Assembly: GCA_034769895.1 (NCBI GenBank)
Contig: CM068372.1
Coordinates: 376,837,410-376,901,409 of the forward strand
Length of the DNA stretch: 64,000 nucleotides
Origin: Magicicada septendecula
Taxonomy: Eukaryota > Arthropoda > Insecta > Hemiptera > Cicadidae
Direction: 5' to 3'
Shown here: in pieces, positions 1 through 9,867 of the stretch
How positions within the stretch are numbered: position 1 is the stretch's first letter
Layout of the letters: each line of letters opens with the position of its first letter
The notes under the pieces: generated by a model
Told to the model about the DNA's origin: nothing
Database searches by the model: none
The model's input: only the letters and a program-made list of their open reading frames with translations
Program-made: the position numbers and the translations under genes

Positions 1-435
1 GACGGACTGGGCTGTTTGCCTGGAAACTGAGGCCGCGTAAGAGCGACCAGGTTTTACGGCAGATCGGGTCGTGGTGGAAGCCACAGGACCAGGGGCAGAC
101 GGTTTTGAGTTAGCGACAGGAAAAGTACGCTGTTGCGCTTCGTCGGACTTATACCGGGAAGCAGGACTTTTCTTGGGCTGTGGGCAGGCAGGAGCTCGGG
201 GTCGAGCATCCGGTGTGGTTATCCCTTTAGTCTTTTTGGTTTTAATGTTGCCTGCTCGCGGAAATCGCGGAGGTGGCAGTGGTGGCGAGGCTACCTCTGG
301 TTCAGAGGCGGGAGTTGGTGGTTCCGCGGAGGTGGAGGGTTGATTCTCCGGCTTCATAACCGAGAGTTCCCCACAGTACTTCGCGGAAAATAATTGAGTA
401 CCTAATGGCATACCGTGGTGCGAGCCAATCATACA
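1..435. other. Unassigned GC-rich DNA
   Basis: GC-rich stretch with short overlapping open frames of biased composition (Gly/Arg-rich) and no recognisable domain. No gene is supported. Confidence 0.4.
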
Positions 436-537
436 CCATCTTTATTATGATTGGCTGATGGTGTCATTTTTACCTGTACGTGGGACTTTGCTGAATTTAT
501 AAGTACAGGTAGCATGGCAGGACAGCTTCAGCCTATA

Positions 538-690
538 CCACAGTACTGTGGGCCTGTACGTGAACACCCGACGTTCAGGATTTTTATACCACTGATGATG
601 GCAACCATTGGAGCTGCCGAAACGTTTGGTTTTGTAATAAGCCATGGACCACGGCCAAACTGCCCGGATAACATGTATCATACAATATAA
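538..690 (+). repeat. Penelope-like terminal repeat fragment
   Basis: The segment opens with the palindrome CCACAGTACTGTGG (538-551), contains a hammerhead-like core (588-630), and ends with ACGGCCAAACTGCCCGG near 651. The same three blocks in the same order recur at 55409-55560 and, degraded, at 56765-56850. A hammerhead inside a dispersed repeat is the known signature of Penelope-like element terminal repeats. No reverse transcriptase is joined to this copy, so the family assignment is inference. Confidence 0.55.
588..630 (+). ncRNA. Hammerhead ribozyme motif (type I)
   Basis: Core CTGATGA at 592-598 and GAAA at 619-622. Helix I is ACCA (588-591) with TGGT (627-630). Helix II is GGCA (600-603) with TGCC (615-618). 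Helix III is the self-complementary ACGT (622-625). The predicted cleavage triplet is GUU, after position 626. A two-pair, loopless helix III can only form stably between two molecules, as described for Penelope-like and newt satellite hammerheads. Activity is not shown by sequence alone. Confidence 0.65.
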
Positions 691-699
691 AACTCTAAT

Positions 700-1200
700 T
701 GTAGAAACCACACAAGCGAAAGAGGATAAACGCAACGGGTTAAATTGAACCTCCAAAGATTAGCGGCGACTTCGGAGACTTTATGTTATTAGTATACAAT
801 CTGGAGACTAGGTCAAAGTCCGACCAAAGACGAAGCTCTTCAAATTTATGTCTCGCAACAAAATAGTTTGCGACAGCTTAAACTGCGCATGCCCTGGATT
901 CTAACCACAAGGCGGGGAGTTTATATTACACTTAGGCTTACCTAACCCATGCTTTCAGTTTTAACGCCTGTCACGAACCCACGAAACACACACTTTCACA
1001 GTTCAAAAACAACTGACGAGAAATTGTTTTGTCGTAAGACAATGTCTCAAGGCTCTCTCCACCGATCTGTAACACGAAGTGTCGAAACGGTTCTGTCGCG
1101 AAACAAAATGTGGCTCCAGTATGCGGCCGGCCTGAGAACGTTTGGTCTCACTATCTCTTCTTTCACTAAATTCTATTACGGCCTGTTGGGCCGTACGTCT
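700..1200. other. Unassigned DNA
   Basis: No domain, repeat partner in the window, or RNA gene recognised. A 128-codon plus-strand frame (949-1335) has no recognisable motif. Confidence 0.35.
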
Positions 1201-1215
1201 CTTCTTAAGACACCA

Positions 1216-1386
1216 GAAGTTTCGACTACAGATGCGGCAGCAGTCATCTTCACTACTCTTCTGTTCATAGCCCTGACGGCGCGTCAGTGCAGTCAGAACG
1301 GTTTGGAGTTTCCGGGGAGGGGGAGGGGACTGTGAACACAAGACCACTGAAGATGACTGCTGCATCTGTAATTGAAACCTTTTCTG
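1216..1386. repeat. Imperfect inverted repeat, ~45-bp arms
   Basis: Arm 1216-1260 (containing CAGCAGTCATCTTCA) pairs with 1340-1386 (TGAAGATGACTGCTG), around a ~80-base centre that contains a G-rich run. It may be a small fold-back or MITE remnant. Family not recognised. Confidence 0.55.
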
Positions 1387-1404
1387 TTTTAAGAATGGGA
1401 GCAC

Positions 1405-1830
1405 GGCCCAACATGCGGGAATAGAATTTTACAGGAATTCACTCCGGGGTCGTGAAAGTTTTAATAATATGCTTTCTTGTTCGGCGATTGTTCTGAAGAA
1501 CATGACGGTGTCCCGAGTAGCCTATCAAACTCGGTTGAATCATAAAAACCAATACACAGAAACATTGTCAAATTTAACAAGAAATAAATCATAGGTTACT
1601 TATAAAATATTGTGAAACAAGTACAAAAGGCATTTTAGCTTACCCATGAAACAAGCAGTTGTGATGTCAGCAATAGGCAAGCAGCTCCGCTCCGACGCCC
1701 TTCATTCTTTACGTTTCAGATTCAACTGATTATCTGTAAATGAAATTATGTTTGTTATTAATTTATATAACTCTGGCCTTTAAAAATAAATACCCAGTGA
1801 GGACTAAGATAGCTATAAACCACACCATTT
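1405..1830. other. Unassigned AT-rich DNA
   Basis: Nothing recognisable in this stretch. It ends where the RTE-like fragment begins. Confidence 0.35.
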
Positions 1831-1832
1831 TA

Positions 1833-2296
1833 GAACAAGTGAGCCGTTTCAAATATCTCGACTGTGCAGTAAGTTATTAATCTGAATACGATATACGACA
1901 GAAGACAAATAAATTTAGGAATATTTGTGGTACGATTCATAGAAATCTTAGAAATAAAACAGGACACAGCACAAGGATTAAATTGTATAAGACATTGCAA
2001 TACCCACATTGATTTATGCGAGCGGCAAGATTCACAGTGCTAAAATGCAGTTTCTTCTAAATACTTTTAATTATACATTGAAAGATAGAATAAGGAATGA
2101 AGATATCAGAGCAGAACTCGAAGTAAAGGACATAAATGAAATTATTTTAATTTACAGAAGGCAATGGTGGGATCATGTCCAAAGGATGACAGAGGATCGA
2201 TTGCCGAAAGCGGCACTGAACTATAAAGGCATTGGTAGAAGAGGCGTGGATCGTCCGAGGATGAGATGGGTGCCGGAACAAGTTTATATAACCTAA
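1833..2296 (+). pseudogene. RTE-like non-LTR retrotransposon, ORF2 C-terminal fragment
   Basis: Translation across frames gives the stretch after the reverse transcriptase domain: FKYLDC near 1849, a KTGHSTRIKLYKTL block near 1960-2000, then RIRNEDIRAELEVKDINE and RRQWWDHVQRMTEDRLPKA in an open 95-codon frame (2009-2296). The RIRNE-type and HxxRM-type motifs are typical of RTE-like ORF2 C-termini. A stop follows the YLDC region and the frame changes, so the copy is dead. The last ~88 bases are nearly identical to 6550-6637, so the two belong to one family. Endonuclease and catalytic RT motifs are missing. Confidence 0.7.
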
Positions 2297-2299
2297 TCC

Positions 2300-2765
2300 T
2301 TCAAGAGGAGAGGAAGATTACTTTATATTATAAAGTTATACGTAATATAGGTGTCTATGTGAGTTGCGTGGTCGTGTCTAGGTAGATACGAGTTGCAGCT
2401 ATTAAAAGGTAAGATTGACGTCAACAACTGGTTTACTTAAAATATTTTACATTTCACATGGGCAAAGTACTGTGCATTCCTGTGCACACATACTGCCACA
2501 TTAGTGGAACGGCTCAAAAATGAATGGATAAAATTACTTCTGCGACTAGTTTTCAGCTAGTTTTAACTCATTAAAGACGGAAGAAACACGAGGGAAATAA
2601 AATGCAGGTTCGCTCAAGCGAAAGTAGTATTCGACAGTAAGAAACGTTTGTACTTTAACTGTTTGGGAAATGATATTGGCTATGATAAAAGTTATGATAC
2701 TGATGTTAAATGAGGTAAGTCCAGAAAATCTGTGGGGGATTCAATCCTACTTTTAGAAACAAGGT
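2300..2765. other. Unassigned DNA between RTE-like fragments
   Basis: AT-rich sequence without recognisable features. It separates two RTE-like pieces that may come from different copies. Confidence 0.3.
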
Positions 2766-2965
2766 ACAACGAGATACAAAATTAAAGTTTTACAAAGTTA
2801 TGGCGGTCCCTGTACTGTCCTATGGGTGTCAGTTATGAACAATAACCAAGAAACAAGAAAGTAAAATACAGAGCTCGGATGTGGCATTCTTAAAAGAATT
2901 AAAAGATCGTATAATGATGAAGGTCATAAGAGAACAATTACTAGTTTTTACTTGTTTAAAAGGAA
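2765..2965 (+). pseudogene. RTE-like ORF2 fragment
   Basis: Frames spell a degraded version of the RTE block 'YKIKFYKVMAVP.LSYG' followed by FLKELKDRIMMKVIREQL (2884-2940), equivalent to the KDRIRNExIR motif of other copies here. It is frameshifted, with no RT catalytic motif. Assignment rests on similarity to neighbouring fragments and on general family knowledge. Confidence 0.55.
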
Positions 2966-3104
2966 TAAATCCCAATTTGAGTACCAAGCCACGTGTTGTT
3001 CAATCAAATATATTGCAACTCACCGTCTGCGGCTTTTTGAAACAACGTCTTCACTATAAAGTTGACATGTTTCAGGACACTTGTCCCATCCTCAGAACTT
3101 AAAA

Positions 3105-3470
3105 TATTCGTGTATCATTTAACGTTGATACAGTTGTCAAATAATTAAAATCCAATATAAATGTTTAAAAACGAGCGCCACGGTTAAACGATGTACATCG
3201 TACGGTGACTGACCGCGCACTGAATTACGTCTGGCTCCCACCACGACCTTGGTTTGTAAACGTGAATAGGTGCGCATCTACTAAAACGTACAGTGCAGAT
3301 GCGATCGGTATTGTAACCGGTGACGACCGACCTTGTATGAGGGATTTTTTTCAAAGATATGATGATGAAGCATATGATTTGAAACACGTCATCAACTATA
3401 AACAACAAGTTATAAAGCGGATTGAAAAAGGTTAGTTTATCTATTATATTCTATTCTATGGCGTCACAGT
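3105..3470. other. Unassigned DNA
   Basis: Short frames on both strands (3184-3435) have no recognisable motif. No function can be assigned. Confidence 0.3.
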
Positions 3471-3479
3471 TCGGAGTCG

Positions 3480-4175
3480 AACATTAACCTCCATAATCAC
3501 CCGCCTCCATATTTCCCTGTCCTCGGGGATCGATGTCCATCGTTTTATTTTAAGCAAAGTATCAGCATCCCTCACCACTTCGTCAATCCAGCGATGCTTG
3601 GGTCTTCCGACAGGCCTTCTACTCTCGATTTGACTAACCAGTACCTTCCTAGGTATTCGGTTGCCTTGATGGTATTCCTAATGATGTGTCCTGCCCAGTG
3701 CAATCTATACAGTCGGATGGTGGTGGCCAGATCACTGTCTTTATATAGCTTGTATAGTTCCTCATTGTGACGCATTCTCCATATCCCATTGACTTGGATT
3801 GGCCCATATATTCTCCTCAAAATTCTCCTTTCAAAGGTATTGACTATGTTAGCGGCTAGTTTGTTCACAGTCCAAGTCTCGCTGCCATATGTTATCACCG
3901 GTCTAATCATAACTTTATATAATGTGACCTAGGACTGACAGTGGATATAGGTCTACCTTGTCTTGAATGTAGTTGTCAACGAAGCATGTGCTCTACAGGC
4001 TTCGGCCTGTATCCTTTTCCTTATTTAATTTATTTCTTCATTATCTTCTACAATCCAACACCCCAAATATTTAAACCGATTAACCATTTCCAGGTTTAGT
4101 GGTTCGATTTCAAACTGTTCAGGTTTCCTGGTTTTCCTTCGAGTGGTCATCATAACCTTTGTTACATATATTCAC
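3480..4175 (-). pseudogene. Non-LTR retrotransposon RT C-terminal fragment
   Basis: Reading on the minus strand from 4175: VTKVMMTTRRKTRKP, a NRFKYLGCWIVED block (~4050-4090), then an open 112-codon stretch (3910-3572) with MIRPVITYGSETWTVNK, RRILRRIYGPIQVNGIWRMR and LHWAGHIIR. This is the conserved region after the polymerase domain in LINE ORF2 proteins. A stop and frame change lie near 3930-3960. The IYGP/WRxR version resembles the fragment at 14685-15456 more than the RIRNE-type fragments, so it is probably a different family. Exact clade uncertain. Confidence 0.7.
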
Positions 4176-4204
4176 CTGTAGGTTAGTTTATCTATACATA
4201 ACAG

Positions 4205-5114
4205 TAATTTGGATACCATTGAAAACATGGATGCTAAACATGGAAGTATCTGAGACCCTGCATATAACATAATATTAAGAACTCACATAGTGTCAAAAAG
4301 TGGAAGTGTACTGGTGTGTGGAATTCATGGGTTTATGTATTGATTTTCGTCGAGAGAGAGAGAGAGAGAGAAGTGAATGGTGGAGGGGTAGATGAGAGAG
4401 TCATACAGAAAGATAGACAGATAAACAGACTGACAGGCAGAAGAGGGAAACTTAGACTTCATAAAAAAAATAATATTTCCATACAGTAAATAGAATACGT
4501 ACTCATTGAGCATAATCGTGTACAATAAGGTCGGAGGGCTTCAAAAGGCGGAGGATACAAGTGGACGGCCAAAGAGTGGGAGGGAGGAAAGCCGCGGTGA
4601 CCCAAATTGCGCAGGTGGTCTCCAATTACAGTAATTGTGATTGGACACGCCCCCTCCTTTCCCAACATACCGTAACCTTTGCCCCCCCCCCGCTCATTGT
4701 GTATATATCGTAAACGTTGTACGTGCAATGATTTTCTATACACATACAGTCCAGTGTGATAATAACCCTCAGAGCAGGTGAGTTAAACTGAACGATTCGC
4801 GTCATAATCTATTTGTGTTCTAATTTTCCTATTCACTATTTATATAAAGCGTAGGTACTGATATTAGCCTTCAGTAAAAAGGGGAATGGAACGGAATGAC
4901 AAGACTTGTATTTATAGAATCGTAACTATTTCACACAGTGTAGGCCTACGTATTTGTTACGAATACACCCAGAATCATAAAGACTTCATTTTGTTTTTCA
5001 AGCTATTGAGCTCGAAAGTAAGAGCTAAAAACCGAGGAAACTAAGATCTTTTTATCTGTTTCTACATCATTACCATCATAATCATAATCATTATCATCGT
5101 CATCATCATCATCA

Positions 5115-5115
<1 letters not shown>
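4205..5115. other. Unassigned DNA with a short GA tract
   Basis: Contains (AG)n at about 4352-4371 and a C10 run near 4682-4692. No coding or transposon signature recognised. Confidence 0.35.
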
Positions 5116-5145
<30 letters not shown>

Positions 5146-5267
5146 CTTCTTCTTCTTCTTCTTCTTCTTCTTCTTCTTCTTCTTCTGCTCCTCCTGCTCC
5201 TCCTCCTCCTCCTCCTCCTCCTCCTCCTCCTCCTCCTCCTCCTCCTCCTCCTCCTCCTTCTTCTTCT
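5116..5267. repeat. Compound (CTT)n-(CTC)n microsatellite
   Basis: About 70 bases of CTT units pass into about 65 bases of CCT units and a short CTT end, preceded by ATC units (5085-5113). Poly-Glu, poly-Lys and poly-Gly open frames across it are artefacts of the repeat. Confidence 0.95.
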
Positions 5268-5289
5268 TCATCTCCACCAATAATTAAAC

Positions 5290-5860
5290 AGTTTGGTCCA
5301 CTGCAATTCATCGATCGACCGCTCCCAATAGTTTTTGATCATCTACGTCTGTGACATAGGTTTGTTTAGGCGGGAGCTCATTCTCAACTCTTAACACATT
5401 CGCGGTCATTCCGCCGTTTTATAGGCCTATATTATTGGAGCTTTATATTTACTTTAACTTATAAATTCAAGGTTCTCCCTGACTGCGTCATTTCCATTTT
5501 TCTATTCTTCCTTGTTAAAGCGAGAACTGAACCTTTTGTCAGCCGACTGGGCTCTTAGAGTCCAGATATCGCTTTAGGCAAATAAGTGTTACGTAAACCG
5601 GAATGAAAATTGTTGGTAATAATGACATGAAAGACATGAAGTTCATTTTTTTGGCACGTAATGGATAGCATCGTATAAATGTACCGGTACTTAATGTGCA
5701 AATTCTGAGGTGTTGGCATGAAACATGAAGGAGGACAGAGTAGAGTTACTTCTTCTTTTTTCTTGTTCTTCTTCTCTTCAATGATGACGTTATATAAACC
5801 TGTTCCGGCATCCATCTCATCCGGGACAAATAATTACAAATAATTATACAGAAATAAGCT
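5290..5860. other. Unassigned DNA
   Basis: No recognisable gene or repeat partner. A minus-strand 86-codon frame (5555-5815) lacks any known motif. Confidence 0.3.
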
Positions 5861-6720
5861 TGCTGGACTCAACGTACAAAATATATATACAAGAATTCCC
5901 AATAAGAGATTAAGAGTCATTACAGATGCATTACGTCTTGAACAGGAAATGGGTTTTAGAAAGGATAGGTCGACTGTGGATGCATTGCTTGCATTACGAC
6001 AGATAATTGAGAAAAGGCGGGAGTATAACCAGGAAACGCATATAGCTTTTGTTGATCTGGAAAAAGCATTTGATAATGTAGAATATTATGGATAGAAGAG
6101 GATATCCACAGCATTTAATAAATTTAGTTAAGATCCTTTACAAAAGTACGTCTGTAGTCCTGGATCTGAATGGTAGGCTCTCAGGTGACATTCCACTAAA
6201 TAAGGGAGTTAGGCAGGGATGCTGTGATTCCCCAATCTTGTTTAATAGCGTATAGGCCTATATATTGACGACATGTTGAGAGCATGGAAATCCAGAGTGA
6301 CTTCGGGAATACAGCTTAAGAAATCAATATGTATGGATTACCTGCTATATGCAGATGACAGTTCTTATTCATGAGAAAGAGGGTGATTTACAAAGAGCTA
6401 TGTTTCAATTACAAGAAGTAGCAAGAGAGCACTCACTGGCAAATTTCAGTGAGAAAGACTAAAGCCATGGCCTTTAAAGGTAAAGCCAATATCCAATGAC
6501 GACTTAGATAGTTATAAATTGGTGGGATCATCTGCAAAGGTTGACAGAGGATCGATTGCCGAAAGCGGGACTGAACTATAAAGCCATTGGTAGAAGAGAC
6601 GTGGGTCGTCCGAGGATGAGATGGGTGCCGGAACAGAATAGAGTTACCTGGGGGAAAATATTCACTTACAAATCTACTAACAGTATGACCATGAGAGGCA
6701 AAGGAAGGAAACCATAATAG
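5860..6720 (+). pseudogene. RTE-like retrotransposon RT fragment with internal deletions
   Basis: Recognisable RT blocks in shifting frames: GFRKDRSTVDALLALRQII (from ~5950), FVDLEKAFD (~6050; catalytic Asp of motif A), LNKGVRQGC (~6200, motif B), IDDM and LLYADDS (~6330-6360, motif C YADD), then a jump to LPKAGLNYKAIGRRDVGRPR (~6557-6620). The last part nearly matches 2200-2281. Between motif C and the C-terminus several hundred bases expected in this family are missing, and there are at least five frameshifts or stops. The copy is inactive. Confidence 0.75.
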
Positions 6721-6724
6721 GAAA

Positions 6725-7571
6725 GGAGGTCAACACTAAGTCCATACGGTACTTTTCCAATAACCATACCTACACTCATTTACGATATTTTGATTATGCT
6801 ACAGTCTGTATCGATATGTAGTGAATATTGCATTTAACTTTGGTTGGATAATAGAAATCGTGAAAATTTATTTGCGTATATTAAAAATAGCGTCTTGACG
6901 TTTGAAATAGTTTTTCATTCTCATATTTTTTTTACGAAAAATGTTTCTAGCAGTAATATTTATTACTCTAAATAATACACATCTCTGATGTGTGCCTGAA
7001 ACGCCAAAAGTTGACGTTGTTAGGTTAGTGTGCAAACTAAAGTACAAATGGAAACCAATACCAAGTGAAAAAACGCAACTCGAAATAAGGCGGTTTGCGT
7101 GTTACTATACACGTCTCCATTTTTGTGGCACAACTCGTTTTCCACGAATACTCGCTTTTTTTTTTACTAATACTCAGTTTTATGCAGTTCACTGGAAAAG
7201 TACCGACTCGAAGTAAGGCGGCGTGTTATAGGCCTACATGTCTCCCGTTTTTTGTGTTTAACACAAGATTTGCTTCCAGCGACTTTTTGAAATTTTAGTG
7301 AAAACATAAAAGAATATTGGCCGCCTAACGAATAACTAATTCTGTTGTCATTTGTTAATACGTTGTTCCTTTTTCGCTTTAATTTTAGGCTACTGTTCAG
7401 AAATAATTGTACTTTGCACTTTATATTTTTTTTTTTGGTTCTGTTAAAAAACTTTATGTTGTACATTGTAAATGTTACTCTGATATAACCATTGTATACA
7501 CACAATAAACGTTATATTTTTTTACCATACATTTTATTTCTTTAAACAGTAAACAAAAAACCAAAAAAACA
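6725..7571. other. Unassigned AT-rich DNA with a diverged 127-bp duplication
   Basis: Bases around 7077-7120 and 7204-7245 resemble each other (CTCGAAATAAGGCGG and CTCGAAGTAAGGCGG) at a spacing of 127 bp. No gene seen. Confidence 0.35.
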
Positions 7572-7739
7572 TAAATATCACTATAATATTGACGACTCGG
7601 AACACAAAGTTTTTTATAAGTAAAAACGTAAAGTTTTACCTTACAGCCTAAACCGGCTTTCACCTATAGAAGGCTTCATCAGAGGCTGTCGTTAGTAGCG
7701 CTGCTCGTCTTGTTGTTGGCGACGAGAAAGTGTTTCGAA
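7572..7739 (-). repeat. Penelope element inverted repeat, left arm
   Basis: Pairs with 9700-9867 at 167 of 168 positions. It contains the last ~20 codons of the ORF and the minus-strand hammerhead, so it is the 3' end of the element in the sense of the gene. Confidence 0.92.
7643..7689 (-). ncRNA. Hammerhead ribozyme in the 3' repeat of the Penelope element
   Basis: Read on the minus strand: helix I ACAGCCT (7689-7683) pairs with AGGCTGT (7649-7643), 7 bp. Core CTGATGA is at 7682-7676. Helix II is GCCT with AGGT (first pair G-U) and one extra A. GAAA follows, then helix III from the near-palindrome AGCCGGTT, and U as the predicted cleavage base. The ORF stop codon TGA (7681-7679) is part of CTGATGA, and the helix I strand encodes the last residues. 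Self-cleavage is inferred. Confidence 0.75.
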
Positions 7740-9709
7740 AGATTGGAGCTGTGTGTGTGTGGTGAGATGTGTTCGAATAATGCGTGCGATTTGAATTGTG
7801 TCTGTTCGTTTAGGATGTCGTTTTTATTTGTTTTTGTGTGTTTGTATATTTCTAATTGTTCTAGAGTGTCTAGTTTTCGGCCTTTTGTGTGTACGTGTAG
7901 TATGTTCATGTTATTGTCGATGTTTTTATATGTGTGGTTTGCTTCAATGAGGTGGTTTGCGAAGGTAGATTCTGTAGTGGTGTGGAGTGCTTTTGTGTGT
8001 TCAATGTACCTCTGTTTGAAGCTACGTCCTGTCTGGCCTATGTAGAATTTACTGCAATTTGAACAATTTAGTTTATATACACCGGGTAGATCGAATTTGT
8101 TTTGTGCTTTGGGCATGCGTTTTGATAGTGTGTGTTCTGTTTTGTTAGTAGTTTTGTAAGCGATTCTGTATCCTGCTTTTTTGAATTTGTGGGCAATTTT
8201 TTCTGTTTGTTTGTTGATGTATGTTAGCGTTATGAATTTGTTGTTTTCTGTCTTTGTCTGTTGTTTGTTTTGTGTTTTGTGTAGGAGTTTACTGACTATT
8301 GTTCTGTCATAACCGTTAGATTCTGCTAGATATTTTATCGTGTTTAGTTCGTCTTTGTAGTCTATTTCATCTAAGGGGATGTTGTTAAGTCTATGTATCA
8401 TGGTTCTAAAAGCAGCTAGTTTGTGTTGTATTGGGTGATTGGAGGTGCTGTGTATTAGTGTGTCAGTTGTAGTTGGTTTTCTGTATATACTGAATTTGTG
8501 CCTGTGTTCTAGTTTTGTGATGGAGAGGTCTAAGAAGTTTATGGTATTGTTGTGTTCGTATTCGGCAGTGAAGGTTATGTTTTTATGTATTTTGTTTATG
8601 TGCGTTAGTAACTGTTCACATTGTCTTTTGTTTCCCCTGTATAGTATTAGAATGTCATCAACGTATCTGTGCCAATATAGTATTTTATGTGAGTGTCTGT
8701 CATTGTTTGTGAGTATTTTTGTTTTTTCTAAGTGTTGGAGGAAGACTTCTGCTAGAATGCTGGATATGGGGGAGCCCATGGGTAGGCCATCGTTCTGTGT
8801 GTAGTATTTATTGTTATAAGTAAAGTAGTTTTGTTTTGTGATAATGTTCAGAGTTTCTGTTATTTCATTGATAAGTTCGTCTGGTGTGTTGTTCTGTTTG
8901 AGTTTGTTTTGTAGGATGGTGATTGTTTCAGAGATGGGGATGTTTGTGTACAGGTTTTTAATGTCAAAGGAGGCTAATGTGGCGTTATGGGGGATGTGTA
9001 TGTCTTTTATTTTTGTTACTAGGTCAGTGTTGTTTTTTACTGCAATGTTGTTGTCTATTTGTGTGTGTTGTCTAATAATTTTGTCTAGATATTTTGCCAG
9101 TTTGTGTGCAGGGGCATTACGGTAGTTGATGATGGGGCGGATCGGAATGTCTTCTTTATGGATTTTGGGAAGCGCTTGGAGTGTAGGTGCTGATGGTCGG
9201 ATTTGTTTCATGTAGGGCTTTTGTTTATGTGTCATAATGTGTTTGGCTTTGTTGACTATTTGTTTTACTGAGTTTTGGTATCTGTCAGTGGGGTCGTGTT
9301 TTAGTTCTGTGATGTTGTTCTGTTCTATGAAGTCTTGTACTTTTTTGTGTAGGTTGTCTGTGGGGATAATTACAGTCGTGTTGCCTTTGTCAGCTTTTAC
9401 AAATGTGATGTTGTGTTTGTGTGCCTTTTCCCTCAGTTTGATGGCTGTGTGTATTTCTGAGTTGTGGTTGTTGTTGTCTGGTGTCTTATGTACTCCTATT
9501 GTGTTGTTTATATTATGTCTTAATGTGTCTTGATGTTCTGGTGCTGTGTTTTGTATATTTGTTTCTGTGTCAATTATGAGCTTTGTTAGTGTTTGGTTGT
9601 TATGTTTGTAATGTATGTTATGTTTTAGGCCTTTATCAAGGAGTGTTTGTTCGTTTTTTGTGAGTGTGACGTTCGTGAGGTTTACTGTACGAGGGTAGAT
9701 TCGAAACAC
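7679..9709 (-). CDS. Penelope-like reverse transcriptase with C-terminal GIY-YIG endonuclease
   Basis: This protein copies element RNA into DNA at a nick made by its own endonuclease. The 676-residue frame is uninterrupted. In order: KADKGN (105-110) and LPKIHK (180-185), typical of the Penelope N-terminal region; RT motif A FDIKNLYTN (248-256, Asp249); LPMGSPIS (309-316); the catalytic YVDD (349-352); then a GIY-YIG domain with GVY (543-545), a CxxC pair (Cys549, Cys552) directly before YIGQTGR (556-562), Arg567 and a C-terminal LEQLEIYKH/ILNEQ region. The CxxC-YIG pattern marks the endonuclease-bearing Penelope group. The listed start is a GTG at the edge of the right inverted repeat; the frame stays open upstream without an ATG, so the true start is uncertain. 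The stop lies in the ribozyme core. It is probably functional by sequence. Confidence 0.93.
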   Translation of the reverse strand: MFRIYPRTVNLTNVTLTKNEQTLLDKGLKHNIHYKHNNQTLTKLIIDTETNIQNTAPEHQDTLRHNINNTIGVHKTPDNNNHNSEIHTAIKLREKAHKHNITFVKADKGNTTVIIPTDNLHKKVQDFIEQNNITELKHDPTDRYQNSVKQIVNKAKHIMTHKQKPYMKQIRPSAPTLQALPKIHKEDIPIRPIINYRNAPAHKLAKYLDKIIRQHTQIDNNIAVKNNTDLVTKIKDIHIPHNATLASFDIKNLYTNIPISETITILQNKLKQNNTPDELINEITETLNIITKQNYFTYNNKYYTQNDGLPMGSPISSILAEVFLQHLEKTKILTNNDRHSHKILYWHRYVDDILILYRGNKRQCEQLLTHINKIHKNITFTAEYEHNNTINFLDLSITKLEHRHKFSIYRKPTTTDTLIHSTSNHPIQHKLAAFRTMIHRLNNIPLDEIDYKDELNTIKYLAESNGYDRTIVSKLLHKTQNKQQTKTENNKFITLTYINKQTEKIAHKFKKAGYRIAYKTTNKTEHTLSKRMPKAQNKFDLPGVYKLNCSNCSKFYIGQTGRSFKQRYIEHTKALHTTTESTFANHLIEANHTYKNIDNNMNILHVHTKGRKLDTLEQLEIYKHTKTNKNDILNEQTQFKSHALFEHISPHTHSSNLSKHFLVANNKTSSATNDSL

Positions 9710-9867
9710 TTTCTCGTCGCCAACAACAAGACGAGCAGCGCTACTAACGACAGCCTCTGATGAAACCTTCTATAGGTGAAAGCCGGTTTAGGCTGTAAGG
9801 TAAAACTTTACGTTTTTACTTATAAAAAACTTTGTGTTCCGAGTCGTCAATATTATAGTGATATTTA
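9700..9867 (+). repeat. Penelope element inverted repeat, right arm
   Basis: Reverse complement of 7572-7739 with one difference at 9765. It covers the GTG start region of the gene and carries a hammerhead on the plus strand, antisense to the ORF. Confidence 0.92.
9750..9796 (+). ncRNA. Hammerhead ribozyme in the 5' inverted repeat, antisense to the ORF
   Basis: Helix I is ACAGCCT (9750-9756) with AGGCTGT (9790-9796). The core is CTGATGA (9757-9763). Helix II is ACCT (9765-9768) with AGGT (9774-9777), leaving A9764 as a bulge. GAAA is at 9778-9781, and helix III is AGCCGGTT (9781-9788), self-complementary when G-U pairs are allowed. Predicted cleavage is after U9789. The single arm difference restores an A-U closing pair here in place of the G-U in the left copy. 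Confidence 0.72.

Larger units (their letters stand above)
7572..9867 (-). mobile_element. Intact Penelope-like retroelement with inverted terminal repeats
   Basis: The unit consists of a 168-bp repeat (7572-7739), one uninterrupted minus-strand gene for an RT/GIY-YIG protein, and the same 168 bp in inverse orientation (9700-9867). The arms are equal in length and differ at one position (7674 versus 9765), which argues for a recent insertion. Penelope-like elements are known for terminal repeats in direct or inverted orientation and for hammerhead ribozymes in them. Both arms here carry one, on opposite strands. I could not identify a target-site duplication. Confidence 0.9.

Noticed and set aside
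5003..5311. Acidic and Gly-rich 102-codon minus-strand frame; similar poly-Lys, poly-Leu and poly-Ser frames at 13.7-13.9, 57.0-57.3, 57.7 and 58.2-58.5 kb
   Set aside because: They derive entirely from trinucleotide microsatellites.
7710..9533. Plus-strand frames of 95-121 codons opposite the Penelope gene
   Set aside because: Shadows of the minus-strand coding sequence, with Cys/Phe/Val-rich composition and no domain.
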